A DNA stretch of 20,640 bases from Paracoccaceae bacterium. GTDB taxonomy: Bacteria; Pseudomonadota; Alphaproteobacteria; Rhodobacterales; Rhodobacteraceae. The notes below the pieces were generated by a model. The model made no database searches. It was not told the origin of the DNA and saw only the letters and a list, made by a program, of their open reading frames with translations. The DNA lies in assembly GCA_020441345.1 (NCBI GenBank), contig JAGRMK010000183.1, positions 841-21,480 on the forward strand. Direction: 5' to 3'. The first letter of the stretch is position 1; each line of letters begins with the position of its first letter. The translations under genes were made by a program, and so were the position numbers. Positions 1-7,912 of the stretch are shown in pieces.

Positions 1-495
1 GGCCAGCCAAGGCAATTCGCCGCGACGCCCGGCAAAGGCATAGGCGATGAAGAGCACCGCGATGATCGTCATGGAAAACCCGACCGCGCGCCGCGCGGCT
101 TCCAGCACCAACAGGACCGTCAGCCAGCCGATCCAGACATCGATGTCACGCGGAAAGATCGAATTGGCGATGGTGTCGATATTGGCGGGGACCCAATACC
201 CCACCAGCACCGCACCAAGGATCAACGGCGCGTCGATCAGCCATCCCAGAAGCCCGCGTGGGCGCTGTTGACCGAATGCCGGGTAGATCAGGAAACAGAG
301 CACCAGCACGAAGCCCAGGTGAATTGGCCGCAAAAAGAACAGGCCGGTTTCAAACAGTTCGAAGGGCAGAAAGCCCGCAGTCCGAAAGCCCCCCGCGATG
401 GCAAGCTGATACAGGGACAGCGCGATCCCGACGACCGCGATCACAGACAGGATCGGCGTGCGCTTTGGGCGTGGGGGCTGGGCTTCGGCGGTCAT
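1..495 (-). CDS. TRAP transporter fused permease (4TM/12TM type), N-terminal part, cut by window edge
   Basis: The first 165 codons of a membrane protein that continues beyond the left edge. The visible part has a short Pro/Arg-rich cytoplasmic start followed by several hydrophobic segments (around residues 16-34, 44-66 and 78-95, with more after residue 110). Signatures such as GGFRTAGFLPFELFETGLFF and the segment ending VLEAARRAVG are typical of the N-terminal domain of fused TRAP permeases that work with TAXI-type binding proteins. In this family the permease uses an ion gradient to import small organic acids or related solutes delivered by the periplasmic binding protein. The ATG overlaps the stop of the DUF1850 gene as ATGA, which fixes the start and indicates translational coupling. 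The substrate cannot be told from sequence. Confidence 0.88.
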   Translation of the reverse strand, partial: MTAEAQPPRPKRTPILSVIAVVGIALSLYQLAIAGGFRTAGFLPFELFETGLFFLRPIHLGFVLVLCFLIYPAFGQQRPRGLLGWLIDAPLILGAVLVGYWVPANIDTIANSIFPRDIDVWIGWLTVLLVLEAARRAVGFSMTIIAVLFIAYAFAGRRGELPWLA

Positions 496-968
496 GGGGC
501 GGCTCCGGGTTGGAGGGCGATTCTGACGCGGGCGTGTTCGGCCAGCGCGGTCAGCGAAATCTCGGTGTCGGCGGTGCGCAGGCGGTGGTTCACGCTGGGA
601 CGGCCGGGGCGCAGGATATAGGCGTCACCGGGCACGGGCTCGTCGATGTCTTCGATCCAGTAGCCGCCGTGCCCGTCGGAAATCTGACGCCCCCGTCCCG
701 GGATGTGATCGAGCCCGGCGGCAAAATCGGGTAGGTGAGACCGGACAAGAACCATGCGCCCGGCGCGGTTCCGATAGCAGTCCTCGACCTCGAAGCCCTG
801 CACGGAATGGTTCCACAGGATGCACCAGCCCGCGCCCTCGGCGACGGGCAGGGTGGCCAGGACATCGCCGGTTTCAGCGAGGCTGACGGTCAATTGCCCG
901 GCATGCGCCGGGGCAACCGACAGACAGAGCAGGAGGGCGGCGAACCGCCCCCCGTGTTTCAGCGGCAC
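492..968 (-). CDS. DUF1850 domain protein of the TAXI-TRAP locus
   Basis: A 158-residue exported protein. Residues 1-23 form a signal peptide ending ...VAPAHA before GQL. The rest is a small soluble domain containing a motif around GWCILWNHSVQGFEVEDCY, characteristic of DUF1850 proteins, which commonly sit between the TAXI binding protein and the fused permease. No biochemical function is established to my knowledge; a role in substrate delivery or transporter assembly is inferred from context. A GTG start at 968 is chosen because a GAGGGGG ribosome-binding site lies about 5 nt upstream and the signal peptide follows directly; no in-frame ATG lies between the upstream gene's stop and this point. 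It is 10 nt from the TAXI gene and overlaps the permease ATG by 4 nt. Confidence 0.85.
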   Translation of the reverse strand: MPLKHGGRFAALLLCLSVAPAHAGQLTVSLAETGDVLATLPVAEGAGWCILWNHSVQGFEVEDCYRNRAGRMVLVRSHLPDFAAGLDHIPGRGRQISDGHGGYWIEDIDEPVPGDAYILRPGRPSVNHRLRTADTEISLTALAEHARVRIALQPGAAP

Positions 969-978
969 GAAGGCCCCC

Positions 979-1938
979 TCACGGGCGCAGACGGGCCGGG
1001 ATCTCGGCGCCGATTTCCTCATAGTACCGGATCGCACCAGGGTGCAGCGGAACCGGGGTGGCAGCGAGGGTAAAGGCGACGGTGGTCTGGTTCGCAGCCG
1101 GGTGAACGGCTTGCAATTCGGCGATATTCTCGAACATCGCACGGGTGATGGCATAAGCCAGATCGTCCGACATCTCGGACGACACGACCAGCACGTTCGG
1201 CACACCCAGAACGGCGGTATCGGTGTCGACACCGGTATAGAGCCCCCCCGGCAACACGGTCTGCGCAAAGATCGGGTCCGCCGCGATGGCCGCCGCGATC
1301 TCGTCGTCGGACAGCGACAGCATCGCGATCGACTGCGTGGTCGCAAGGTTCAGGATCGACGAGGTCGGCGCGCCGACGCTCCAGAACCCGGCGTCGATGT
1401 CGCCATTTGCCAGCGCATCGGCGGTTTCGTTGAAGTTCAGGCGCTGCTCGTCGATGTCGTCATAGGAAATGCCGTTCGCGCTCAGGATCGCGCCGGCGTT
1501 GACCTCGGTGCCCGAACCCGGCGCGCCGATCGAAACACGACGCCCGCGCAGATCGTCAAGCGAAGTGATGCCGCTGTCGGCCAGCGTCACGATCTGCACC
1601 ATGTTGGCATAGAGCGAGGCCACGCCGCGGATCATCTCCAGTTGCTGACCCTCGAAACGGCCGGTGCCGGTCTGCGCCTGCTGCACGGTGTCGGCAAGGC
1701 CGATCGCCAGATCGGCGTCGCCGGTGGCGATCAGACCCATGTTTTCAACCGAGGCGCCGGTGACTTCGGCGGTCGCCGAATAGCCTTCGATATGGTTGTT
1801 GATGATCTCGGCCAGGCCGCCGCCCATCGGGTAATAGACACCACCAGTGCCACCCGTGGCGATGGACAGTTGCATTTGCGCGAAGACCGGCGATGCGGTG
1901 AGGGCAAACGCAGCTGCCAGAAGTACATTGTGCTTCAT
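979..1938 (-). CDS. TAXI-family TRAP transporter solute-binding protein
   Basis: A 319-residue periplasmic binding protein. It has a clear signal peptide (residues 1-20, ending SPVFA before QMQ). The mature N-terminus reads LSIATGGTGGVYYPMGG, the hallmark of TAXI (TRAP-associated extracytoplasmic immunogenic) proteins. Later features of the family include DLRGRRVSIGAPGSGTEVNA (about residues 128-147) and the IDAGFWSVGAPT segment of the second lobe. Its role is to capture a small solute, in characterised TAXI systems often dicarboxylates such as glutamate or 2-oxoglutarate, and hand it to the fused permease. The ATG at 1938 is preceded by AGGGAGG about 8 nt upstream. It is first in a three-gene minus-strand operon and divergent from the tetR-like gene. 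The actual ligand is unknown. Confidence 0.93.
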   Translation of the reverse strand: MKHNVLLAAAFALTASPVFAQMQLSIATGGTGGVYYPMGGGLAEIINNHIEGYSATAEVTGASVENMGLIATGDADLAIGLADTVQQAQTGTGRFEGQQLEMIRGVASLYANMVQIVTLADSGITSLDDLRGRRVSIGAPGSGTEVNAGAILSANGISYDDIDEQRLNFNETADALANGDIDAGFWSVGAPTSSILNLATTQSIAMLSLSDDEIAAAIAADPIFAQTVLPGGLYTGVDTDTAVLGVPNVLVVSSEMSDDLAYAITRAMFENIAELQAVHPAANQTTVAFTLAATPVPLHPGAIRYYEEIGAEIPARLRP

Positions 1939-1970
1939 GAGAAGAACCTCCCTTTATGTTATGAGCGACA

Positions 1971-1999
1971 GTTAGAGCATCTTGACCTCGTTCCGGCAA
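1971..1999 (-). promoter_or_regulatory. Candidate promoter of the TAXI-TRAP operon
   Basis: Read on the minus strand, TTGCCG (1999-1994) is followed after 17 nt by TCTAAC (1976-1971). Each matches four of six consensus positions. Transcription would start near 1964, leaving a leader of about 25 nt that carries the AGGGAGG ribosome-binding site. This is a pattern match only. Confidence 0.4.
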
Positions 2000-2061
2000 G
2001 GGGAAGTCGCGCACGAAAGCTCCGCGTTCGCGCTTGATTGGCGGCGCAAAAGGGGTCAGAA

Positions 2062-2087
2062 CATGTGATAGAGCGAACTATCGTATG
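2062..2087. promoter_or_regulatory. Inverted repeat, candidate TetR operator
   Basis: CATGTGATAG (2062-2071), a 6-nt spacer, then CTATCGTATG (2078-2087). The inner 5 bp of each arm (GATAG/CTATC) are perfect and 8 of 10 positions pair overall. It ends 8 nt before the ATG of the TetR-like gene and lies in the 157-bp gap shared with the divergent TAXI operon. TetR proteins commonly repress their own gene through such palindromes, so autoregulation of the tetR-phosphotransferase-permease unit is a reasonable inference. No good ribosome-binding site follows it. A weak -10-like TATGTT (2084-2089) overlaps its right end. Confidence 0.5.
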
Positions 2088-2095
2088 TTGATTTC

Positions 2096-2854
2096 ATGCC
2101 CGCATCCGACCCTGCCGCCCTGCTCTCTGTCGCCCGCGCGCTGCATCGGGAAAAAGGCGCTCGGCTGTCGATGACCGAGCTTGCGCAACGCGCCGGCGTG
2201 TCGCGCGGCACCCTGTATCAGAAGCTTGGCAACAAGGCGGCGATCCTGACGCGACTGGCGTCGCACGGTGGGCAGGCCGATCTTGGCGCCGACACCGAAA
2301 GCCGGATCATGCAGGGCCTGCTGCGGGCTGCGGCCCGGCACGGGTTTCGCGCCGCGACCCTCGACGATATCGCGAGAGAGGCCGATGTCGGTGTTGCCAC
2401 CATTTACCGGCGGTTCGGTGACAAGGACGGGTTGATCCGTGCCTTCATCGCCGCGCATGCACCAAACGCGACCCTGCATGGCCTGCCGGTCGGGGCAGGG
2501 GCGCCCGCGGCGCAACTGAAGGCCCTGACGCGGTTCTTGTTGCGCTACATGGCCGGGAACGGGGCGCTGGTCCGGCTGCTCCATTCCGGCAGCGACGACG
2601 ACCGCGCCTATCTTCAGGCGCTGCGCGATGCCGAGCGATCGACCTTTGCCCAGATCACCGCGTTCTTCCAGCGGCTGCAAGCCGAGGGAACGGTGCGCGA
2701 TTCCGTGCCCGCAGCGGATCTGGCGACAAATCTGTTCGGCATGCTCTATGCCCACACCGTGCTGGTGCAGGGGCGCAAGAGCTATGACGAAACCGCCGCC
2801 TGCGGCGCAATCCTGCGCATGTTTGACGGCTTGCTGACAGCGGAGGGGTCATGA
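2096..2854 (+). CDS. TetR/AcrR-type regulator with two tandem HTH domains
   Basis: A 252-residue regulator. Two TetR-type helix-turn-helix units are visible. The first spans about residues 8-54, with core MTELAQRAGVSRGTLYQKLG at 26-45. The second spans about 70-116, with core LDDIAREADVGVATIYRRFG at 89-108. They are spaced 63 residues apart. Ordinary TetR proteins have a single N-terminal HTH and are about 190-220 residues long, so the extra length equals one added HTH. The C-terminal half is helical and of the ligand-binding/dimerisation type. The ATG at 2096 is the first possible start after an in-frame stop at 2069. There is no Shine-Dalgarno sequence, so the mRNA may be leaderless. Its TGA overlaps the next ATG (ATGA). 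Likely controls the downstream phosphotransferase and permease; the ligand is unknown. Confidence 0.88.
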   Translation: MPASDPAALLSVARALHREKGARLSMTELAQRAGVSRGTLYQKLGNKAAILTRLASHGGQADLGADTESRIMQGLLRAAARHGFRAATLDDIAREADVGVATIYRRFGDKDGLIRAFIAAHAPNATLHGLPVGAGAPAAQLKALTRFLLRYMAGNGALVRLLHSGSDDDRAYLQALRDAERSTFAQITAFFQRLQAEGTVRDSVPAADLATNLFGMLYAHTVLVQGRKSYDETAACGAILRMFDGLLTAEGS

Positions 2855-5502
2855 CCGCGCTGGTATTGGGCTTTGACCAGATCGACCGGCACGCGCTGGG
2901 CGAGGTGGGTGGCAAGGGCGCCAACCTGGGTGAAATGGCGCGCGCGGGCTTCCCGGTGCCCGAGGGGTTTTGCGTGACCACCGCCGGATATCGGGCCTTT
3001 GTCGCGCCGGTGGAAGATGCGGTAATGACGCGCCTCGACGGGCTGGACCCTGCCGATCTTGGCGCGCTGCGGCGGGCCGGGCAGGCGGTGCGCGACCTGA
3101 TGGCGCGCTGCGCCCTGCCCGAGGTGCTGGCCGAGGCGATCACCGCCGCCTGGCACAAGCGCCCAGTCCGGCAGGCATATGCCGTGCGCTCTTCGGCCAC
3201 CGCCGAGGATCTGCCGAATGCCTCGTTTGCCGGCCAGCAGGACACTTATCTGAACGTGATCGGGCTGGCGGCGTTGCTGGCGCAGGTCAAGAACTGTTTC
3301 GTCTCGCTGTTCACCGACCGCGCCATTCTTTACCGCATCCAGAACGGTTTTTCGCATCGTCAGGTGGCGCTTTCGGTGGTGGTGCAGCGGATGGTTCAGC
3401 CCGAACTTTCCGGCATCCTGTTCACCGCCGATCCGATCACCGAGAACCGCACGGTCTGTTCCATCGACGCCAGTTTCGGCCTGGGCGAGGCGCTGGTCTC
3501 GGGGCTGGTAAGCGCCGATCTCTACAAGGTGGACAAGGCTCACCATCTGATCGTCACCCGTGAGATCGCGACAAAGACACGTGCCATCCTCTCGGTCGCG
3601 GGTGGCGGCACGCAGACCGTCGATCTGCCGCCAGAACAGCAAACCCGCGCGGCCCTGACCGATCGTCAGGTGCTGGATCTGGCCGAGCTGGGCGCCCGGA
3701 TCGAAGCCCATTACGGCCAGCCGCAGGATGTCGAATGGGCGATCGAGGGCGGGCGGATCTTCGTCACCCAGTCGCGCCCGATCACCTCGCTTTACCCCTT
3801 GCCACGGGTCGCGCCGGGTGACGGTAGCCAGCACATTTTTCTAAGCCTGTCGCATTTGCAGGTGATGACCGACGCAATGCCGCCGCTGGCGATTTCCATC
3901 TGGAAATACTTCCCGCCCATCGGCCTGAATGCGGCGGGCGAGTTCCGGTATCTGCAAGATGTCGGCGGTCGGTTGTATGCCGATCTCAGCCCGATCTTGC
4001 GGCATCCGCTGGGGAGACGGGTGGTGACACGGTTCCTTGGCCTGGCCGATCAATTGTCGCAGGCCGCCGTGCGTGAGCTTGCAGGGCGTCCAGCCTTTCG
4101 CGCCCAAGGCCCGCGCTTTAACCCGCTGACCCTGGTGCGCCAGCTCAGGCGGCAAGCGATCCGGGTGCCGGGGTTCCTGCTGCTGTGGGCTCCGCCCGCG
4201 GATACGGCCTTTGAGGTCACGCGCCAGATGGACGCCTATGTAAGGCAGGTGCGACGGGACCTGCATGATCCGGCCCGAGATCATGCGCAGCGGCTCGAAG
4301 CGGCTCTCGACGCATTGCGCGGCGTGCTGCCGGTTGCCGGGGCCTGGGTGCCGCAGATGATCGCCGGGATGGTGGCGCAGCGCCAGTTGCACCGGCTGGC
4401 CGGGCCCGAAAACGCCGCGCTGGTCACAGATATCGAACGCGGGGTGGTCGGCAATGTCGTTACGGAAATGAACCTGGCGCTGGGCGATCTGGCGGATCTG
4501 GCGCGGCAGTCGCCCCAGGTCCTCGATGCTCTTGCCGACACGGCCCGGCCCGTCGCGCAGCGTCTCGCGGGGGTCCGGGCGCTGCCCGGTGGCGCCGGGT
4601 TTCTGGCGGCGCTGGACGAGTTTCTGGATACCTACGGAGCGCGGGGCCCTTCCGAGATCGACATCAGTCGCCCGCGTTGGCATGAGGATCCGGCGTCGCT
4701 GGTGCAAATGATCACCGGCATGACTGCCCAGACCGCGCCCGGCGCGCATCGCCGCCACTACGCCGCCTTGACCGCCGCCGCGGATCTGGCCGCGCGGGCG
4801 CTTCCGGCGCGGATCGGATGGCACAAGCGCGGCCTGGCGCGCCGCTTCATCCGGGTGTCGCGGGCCTTCATGCCGCTGCGCGAACATCACAAGTTCCTGA
4901 TGATCCAGGTGCTCGCCGAGGTGAAAACCCTGCTGCTGGACATCGCCCAGGATTTTGCCCACCGCAAGATCGTGGCGCAGGCCGGGGATCTGTGGTTCCT
5001 GACCGTACCCGAATTGCGCGACGCTTTGAGCGGACGCGTGACGGATCTGCGCGATCTGGCCGATGAACGCCGCGCCGCCCATGCCGTCCATGCCCGCAAG
5101 GCCCCGCCGCGCGTCATGACCGGCGCGGGCGAGATCCCCCGCCCCTCGCTTTTGTCCATCGGCGCGCCGAATGGGGCGCTGATTGGCAGCCCTGTGTCGG
5201 CCGGCGTCTATTCCGGTGTGGCGCGGGTGGTGCGCGATCCGGGCGTCGAGACCCTCGCGCCTGGTGAAATTCTGGTCGCACCCTTTACCGATCCCGGCTG
5301 GACGCCGCTCTTTGTCAATGCGGGGGCTTTGGTGACAGAGGTCGGCGGGCTGATGACCCATGGTTCGGTCGTGGCCCGTGAATACGGCATTCCCGCCGTT
5401 GTCGGAGTGCCCGAGGCGACCATGCGGATCAAGACCGGCGACCGGCTGCGAATCCATGGCGACGCCGGGTATATCGAATTCCTGACGGAGGATGAGGCAT
5501 GA
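2851..5502 (+). CDS. Rifampin-phosphotransferase-like PEP-synthase-family enzyme
   Basis: An 883-residue three-domain phosphotransferase. An ATP-grasp, PPDK N-terminal-type domain occupies about residues 1-315 (GGKGANLGEMARAGFPVPEG near 20, YAVRSSATAEDLPNASFAGQ near 110-129, GILFTADPITENR, and QSRPIT ending the domain). A long, variable middle domain follows (about 325-760). A swivelling phosphohistidine domain lies at about 775-880 with GGLMTHGSVVAREYGIPAVV and predicted catalytic His837. The PEP-binding C-terminal barrel of true PEP synthase or PPDK is absent and the His domain is at the very C-terminus. This is the order and length of rifampin phosphotransferase, which uses ATP to phosphorylate rifamycin C21-OH via phosphohistidine. 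Whether rifamycins are the substrate here cannot be told. It is coupled by ATGA overlaps to both neighbours. Confidence 0.85.
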   Translation: MTALVLGFDQIDRHALGEVGGKGANLGEMARAGFPVPEGFCVTTAGYRAFVAPVEDAVMTRLDGLDPADLGALRRAGQAVRDLMARCALPEVLAEAITAAWHKRPVRQAYAVRSSATAEDLPNASFAGQQDTYLNVIGLAALLAQVKNCFVSLFTDRAILYRIQNGFSHRQVALSVVVQRMVQPELSGILFTADPITENRTVCSIDASFGLGEALVSGLVSADLYKVDKAHHLIVTREIATKTRAILSVAGGGTQTVDLPPEQQTRAALTDRQVLDLAELGARIEAHYGQPQDVEWAIEGGRIFVTQSRPITSLYPLPRVAPGDGSQHIFLSLSHLQVMTDAMPPLAISIWKYFPPIGLNAAGEFRYLQDVGGRLYADLSPILRHPLGRRVVTRFLGLADQLSQAAVRELAGRPAFRAQGPRFNPLTLVRQLRRQAIRVPGFLLLWAPPADTAFEVTRQMDAYVRQVRRDLHDPARDHAQRLEAALDALRGVLPVAGAWVPQMIAGMVAQRQLHRLAGPENAALVTDIERGVVGNVVTEMNLALGDLADLARQSPQVLDALADTARPVAQRLAGVRALPGGAGFLAALDEFLDTYGARGPSEIDISRPRWHEDPASLVQMITGMTAQTAPGAHRRHYAALTAAADLAARALPARIGWHKRGLARRFIRVSRAFMPLREHHKFLMIQVLAEVKTLLLDIAQDFAHRKIVAQAGDLWFLTVPELRDALSGRVTDLRDLADERRAAHAVHARKAPPRVMTGAGEIPRPSLLSIGAPNGALIGSPVSAGVYSGVARVVRDPGVETLAPGEILVAPFTDPGWTPLFVNAGALVTEVGGLMTHGSVVAREYGIPAVVGVPEATMRIKTGDRLRIHGDAGYIEFLTEDEA

Positions 5503-5993
5503 GAAGCACCGCATTGGTCATGGGCGGCGCTTTGCTGATCCTGATGGGGCTGGCGCTGGCGCAGGGCGGCGGGACATTTCGGGACGGCTTGCAGACCTCG
5601 TTGCGGCAACTGCTGGGATTCCTGCCGGTGCTGGTGATCGCGGTGATGCTGGCGGGATTCGCCGAAACCCTGTTACCCCGCCGTCTGGTGCAGGATCTCT
5701 TGTCGGACAGTGCCGGGCTCAAGGGGCTGGCGCTGGCGTGGTTTGCCGGGATCATCACGCCGGGCGGCAGCATCGTCGGTCTGCCGATCATTGCCGGGCT
5801 CTACCGGGTCGGAGTGGGCACGGCGGTGCTGATGACCTACGCGACCTCGCTGGCGACCCTGTCGATCCTGCGCCTGCCGCTGGAGGCCGGGTTTTATGGC
5901 TGGAAACTGACCGCTTTGCGGGTCGGTGTGTCTTTGGGCCTGCCATTCGTCGCGGGCGGGCTGACAATGCTGGTGCTGCGTCTGACGGACTAG
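5499..5993 (+). CDS. Small COG0701/YraQ-like permease (half-size)
   Basis: A 164-residue membrane protein with about four to five hydrophobic segments (near residues 5-22, 39-58, 72-90, 97-120, 138-160). The central stretch AGIITPGGSIVGLPIIAGLY followed by RVGVGTAVLMTYATSLATLS resembles one repeat of COG0701 (YraQ/DUF318) permeases. Those are normally about 300 residues with two such halves, so this would have to dimerise or be a half-transporter. The ATG lies in ATGA with the stop of the phosphotransferase gene, making it the third gene of the coupled unit. It ends 12 bp before the convergent threonine-phosphate decarboxylase gene. The substrate is unknown; export of a modified compound is only a guess from context. 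Confidence 0.72.
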   Translation: MRSTALVMGGALLILMGLALAQGGGTFRDGLQTSLRQLLGFLPVLVIAVMLAGFAETLLPRRLVQDLLSDSAGLKGLALAWFAGIITPGGSIVGLPIIAGLYRVGVGTAVLMTYATSLATLSILRLPLEAGFYGWKLTALRVGVSLGLPFVAGGLTMLVLRLTD

Positions 5994-6005
5994 CTACGCG
6001 GGGCG

Positions 6006-6968
6006 TCAGGTCAACGCGGCCTGGACCCGTGGCCAATCCGCGCCATCCGGCAGGCCAAGCCGGATCCAGGTGTCGCTGTAAGGGAAAATGCGGCTCCAGA
6101 TCTGGTGGCGTGCCAGACGGGCCTGCGCGTCGGGGGCCGAGGGGGTGGAATAGGTGCGAAACAGCGCCGTACCGCCAACCGGCGCCCAGCCCGCCCGCAA
6201 GGCCAGCGCATCGAGCCGCGCGGTATCCGCGTGCAGCCGTGCGCTGGTGTCCCGCGCCCAGGCGCGATCGGACAGCGCGGCGGCACCGATGCTCAGCGCC
6301 GGGCCGGAAACCGCCCAGGGCCCAGCCATTTCGGCCAGCGTTGCCAGGGTGTCCGCCCCACCCAGCGCGAACCCCAGCCGCACGCCCGCCAGCCCGTAGA
6401 ACTTGCCGAAGGACCGCAGCACAAGCAACCGGTCGCTGGCGTGGCGGGCCACCGACACCTCGGGGTGCGGATCGGCAAAGCTCTCATCGACGACCAGCAG
6501 GCCGACGGTCTGCGCCAGATCGCGCAGCGCCTTTGGCGAGTGGCACTGGCCATCGGGGTTGTTGGGGTTCACCACCACGGCAATCTTCGCGCCCTCCAGA
6601 TCCTCCAGCCTTTGCACGGAATGCACGGTCCAGCCCTGTGCCTTCAGCGCGGCGGCGTGTTCGTTGTAGGTGGGCGTCAGAACCTTGGCGAGGTCGGGGG
6701 TGCGCAGCAGCGGGTAAAGCTGGATCGCCGCTTGCGCCCCCGCCAGCGGCAGCACCGCGCCGGGGTTTACGCCGTAAGCCCGCGCCGCCGCCGCGATCAG
6801 CGCCGCGCGGGCGTCTGCGGTGGGCAGCGCCGTCCAGGATTCGGCGGGGATGGGGGGCACCGGATAGGGGCGCCGGTTGATCCCGGTTGACAGGTCGATC
6901 CAGTCGCCGCCACCGAAAGCGGTGCGCGCGGCTTCCAGATTGCCGCCGTGGTCGCGTGTGTTCACCAT
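6006..6968 (-). CDS. cobC: L-threonine-O-3-phosphate decarboxylase (cobalamin side chain)
   Basis: A 320-residue PLP enzyme of the class I/II aminotransferase fold. It begins MVNTRDHGGNLEAARTAFGG and continues IDLSTGINRRPYP, both typical of the CobC/CobD decarboxylase family. VVVNPNNPDGQ is the substrate/PLP-pocket loop, VVDESFADPHPE holds the PLP-pyridine Asp, and SFGKFYGLAGVRLG carries the Schiff-base lysine. It turns L-threonine phosphate into (R)-1-amino-2-propanol O-2-phosphate, the arm of adenosylcobinamide phosphate. The ATG at 6968 is preferred over 6980 because a GGGGG stretch lies about 5 nt before it; it overlaps the cbiB stop by 7 nt. The symbol follows Pseudomonas/Rhodobacter usage; Salmonella calls this enzyme CobD. 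Confidence 0.92.
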   Translation of the reverse strand: MVNTRDHGGNLEAARTAFGGGDWIDLSTGINRRPYPVPPIPAESWTALPTADARAALIAAAARAYGVNPGAVLPLAGAQAAIQLYPLLRTPDLAKVLTPTYNEHAAALKAQGWTVHSVQRLEDLEGAKIAVVVNPNNPDGQCHSPKALRDLAQTVGLLVVDESFADPHPEVSVARHASDRLLVLRSFGKFYGLAGVRLGFALGGADTLATLAEMAGPWAVSGPALSIGAAALSDRAWARDTSARLHADTARLDALALRAGWAPVGGTALFRTYSTPSAPDAQARLARHQIWSRIFPYSDTWIRLGLPDGADWPRVQAALT

Positions 6969-7912
6969 TCCAGCCCCCATGCGATCGCCGCCAGCAAGAC
7001 CGCGATACCAAACATCGCCCGCCGGTAAAGCGCAAGCGCGCGTGTCAGGTCGGCGGGCGTGGGATCGGGCGCACCCGCGTTGACCCAGGGTTCCCGGGCG
7101 ATCCGGTCGCCATAGATCCGCGGCCCCGACAGCCGCACGCCCAGCGCACCGGCCATCGCCGCCTCGGGCCAGCCGGCGTTGGGCGAGCGGTGGTGGCGCG
7201 CGTCCCGTCGCATGCAGCGCAGCGCCGCGCGGGGTGCCGACGACGCCAGCGCAAAGATCAGTCCGGTCAGCCGCGCGGGCACCCAGTTCGCCACGTCGTC
7301 GATCCGCGCCGAGGCCCAGCCGAAAGCCTCGTGCCGCGGGGTGCGGTGGCCGATCATCGAATCCAGCGTATTGATCGCCTTGTAGGCGGCTAGCCCCGGC
7401 AACCCGGCCACCACCCCCCAGACCAGCGGTGCGACGATCCCGTCGCCGGTGTTCTCGGCCAGGCTTTCGGTCGCGGCGCGCGCTACCCCGGCGCTGTCAA
7501 GCTGCGAGGGATCGCGCCCGACGATCATCGATACCGCGTGCCGTGCAGCATCCAGATCGCCTTGGGACAGCGGCTTCGCGACGGCCTCGACATGTTGATA
7601 CATCGACCGCACCGCGATCAGCGGCCAAGCCAGCACCCCGATCAGCAAGGTGCGCGCCCAGCCAGGCGGCAGCAACGACTGCACGCCCCAGGCCAGACCG
7701 CCGCTGAGCCCGATGGTCAGCAGAGCGGCCAGCACGCCCAGCACCCGGCGTTGCCAGCCGGGAGCCGCGGCACGGTTCAACACGCCATCCAGCGCCGCGA
7801 TCAGCCGCCCCAGCCAGGTGACCGGGTGGCCGATGCGCCCGAACAGAGCGTTTGGCCATCCCAGCGCGACATCGATCGCCATCGCCAGCAGCATCGCGGC
7901 GGCAAAGGTCAT
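6962..7912 (-). CDS. cbiB: Adenosylcobinamide-phosphate synthase
   Basis: A 316-residue integral membrane protein of the CbiB (CobD in Pseudomonas naming) family, of normal length. Typical features are AIDVALGWPNALFGRIGHPVTWLG at the N-terminus (read in pieces), RDPSQLDSAGVARAATESLA near residue 135, ENTGDGIVAPLVWG, and YKAINTLDSMIGH followed by RIDDVANWVPARLTG. It condenses adenosylcobyrate with aminopropanol phosphate (or aminopropanol) at the membrane, giving adenosylcobinamide phosphate. The start codon forms ATGA with the stop of the upstream threonine kinase gene, and the 3' end overlaps cobC. The three genes are therefore transcribed and probably translated together. Confidence 0.95.
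   Translation of the reverse strand: MTFAAAMLLAMAIDVALGWPNALFGRIGHPVTWLGRLIAALDGVLNRAAAPGWQRRVLGVLAALLTIGLSGGLAWGVQSLLPPGWARTLLIGVLAWPLIAVRSMYQHVEAVAKPLSQGDLDAARHAVSMIVGRDPSQLDSAGVARAATESLAENTGDGIVAPLVWGVVAGLPGLAAYKAINTLDSMIGHRTPRHEAFGWASARIDDVANWVPARLTGLIFALASSAPRAALRCMRRDARHHRSPNAGWPEAAMAGALGVRLSGPRIYGDRIAREPWVNAGAPDPTPADLTRALALYRRAMFGIAVLLAAIAWGLEW

Noticed and set aside
2851..5502. Annotation as phosphoenolpyruvate synthase
   Set aside because: The PEP/pyruvate-binding C-terminal barrel is missing and the phosphohistidine domain is at the C-terminus, so the PpsA reaction is unlikely.
3841..5514. A 557-codon open frame on the minus strand opposite the phosphotransferase gene
   Set aside because: Its composition is rich in Arg, His, Gln and Gly with no domain pattern, as expected for a shadow of a high-GC gene; the plus strand has clear motifs throughout.
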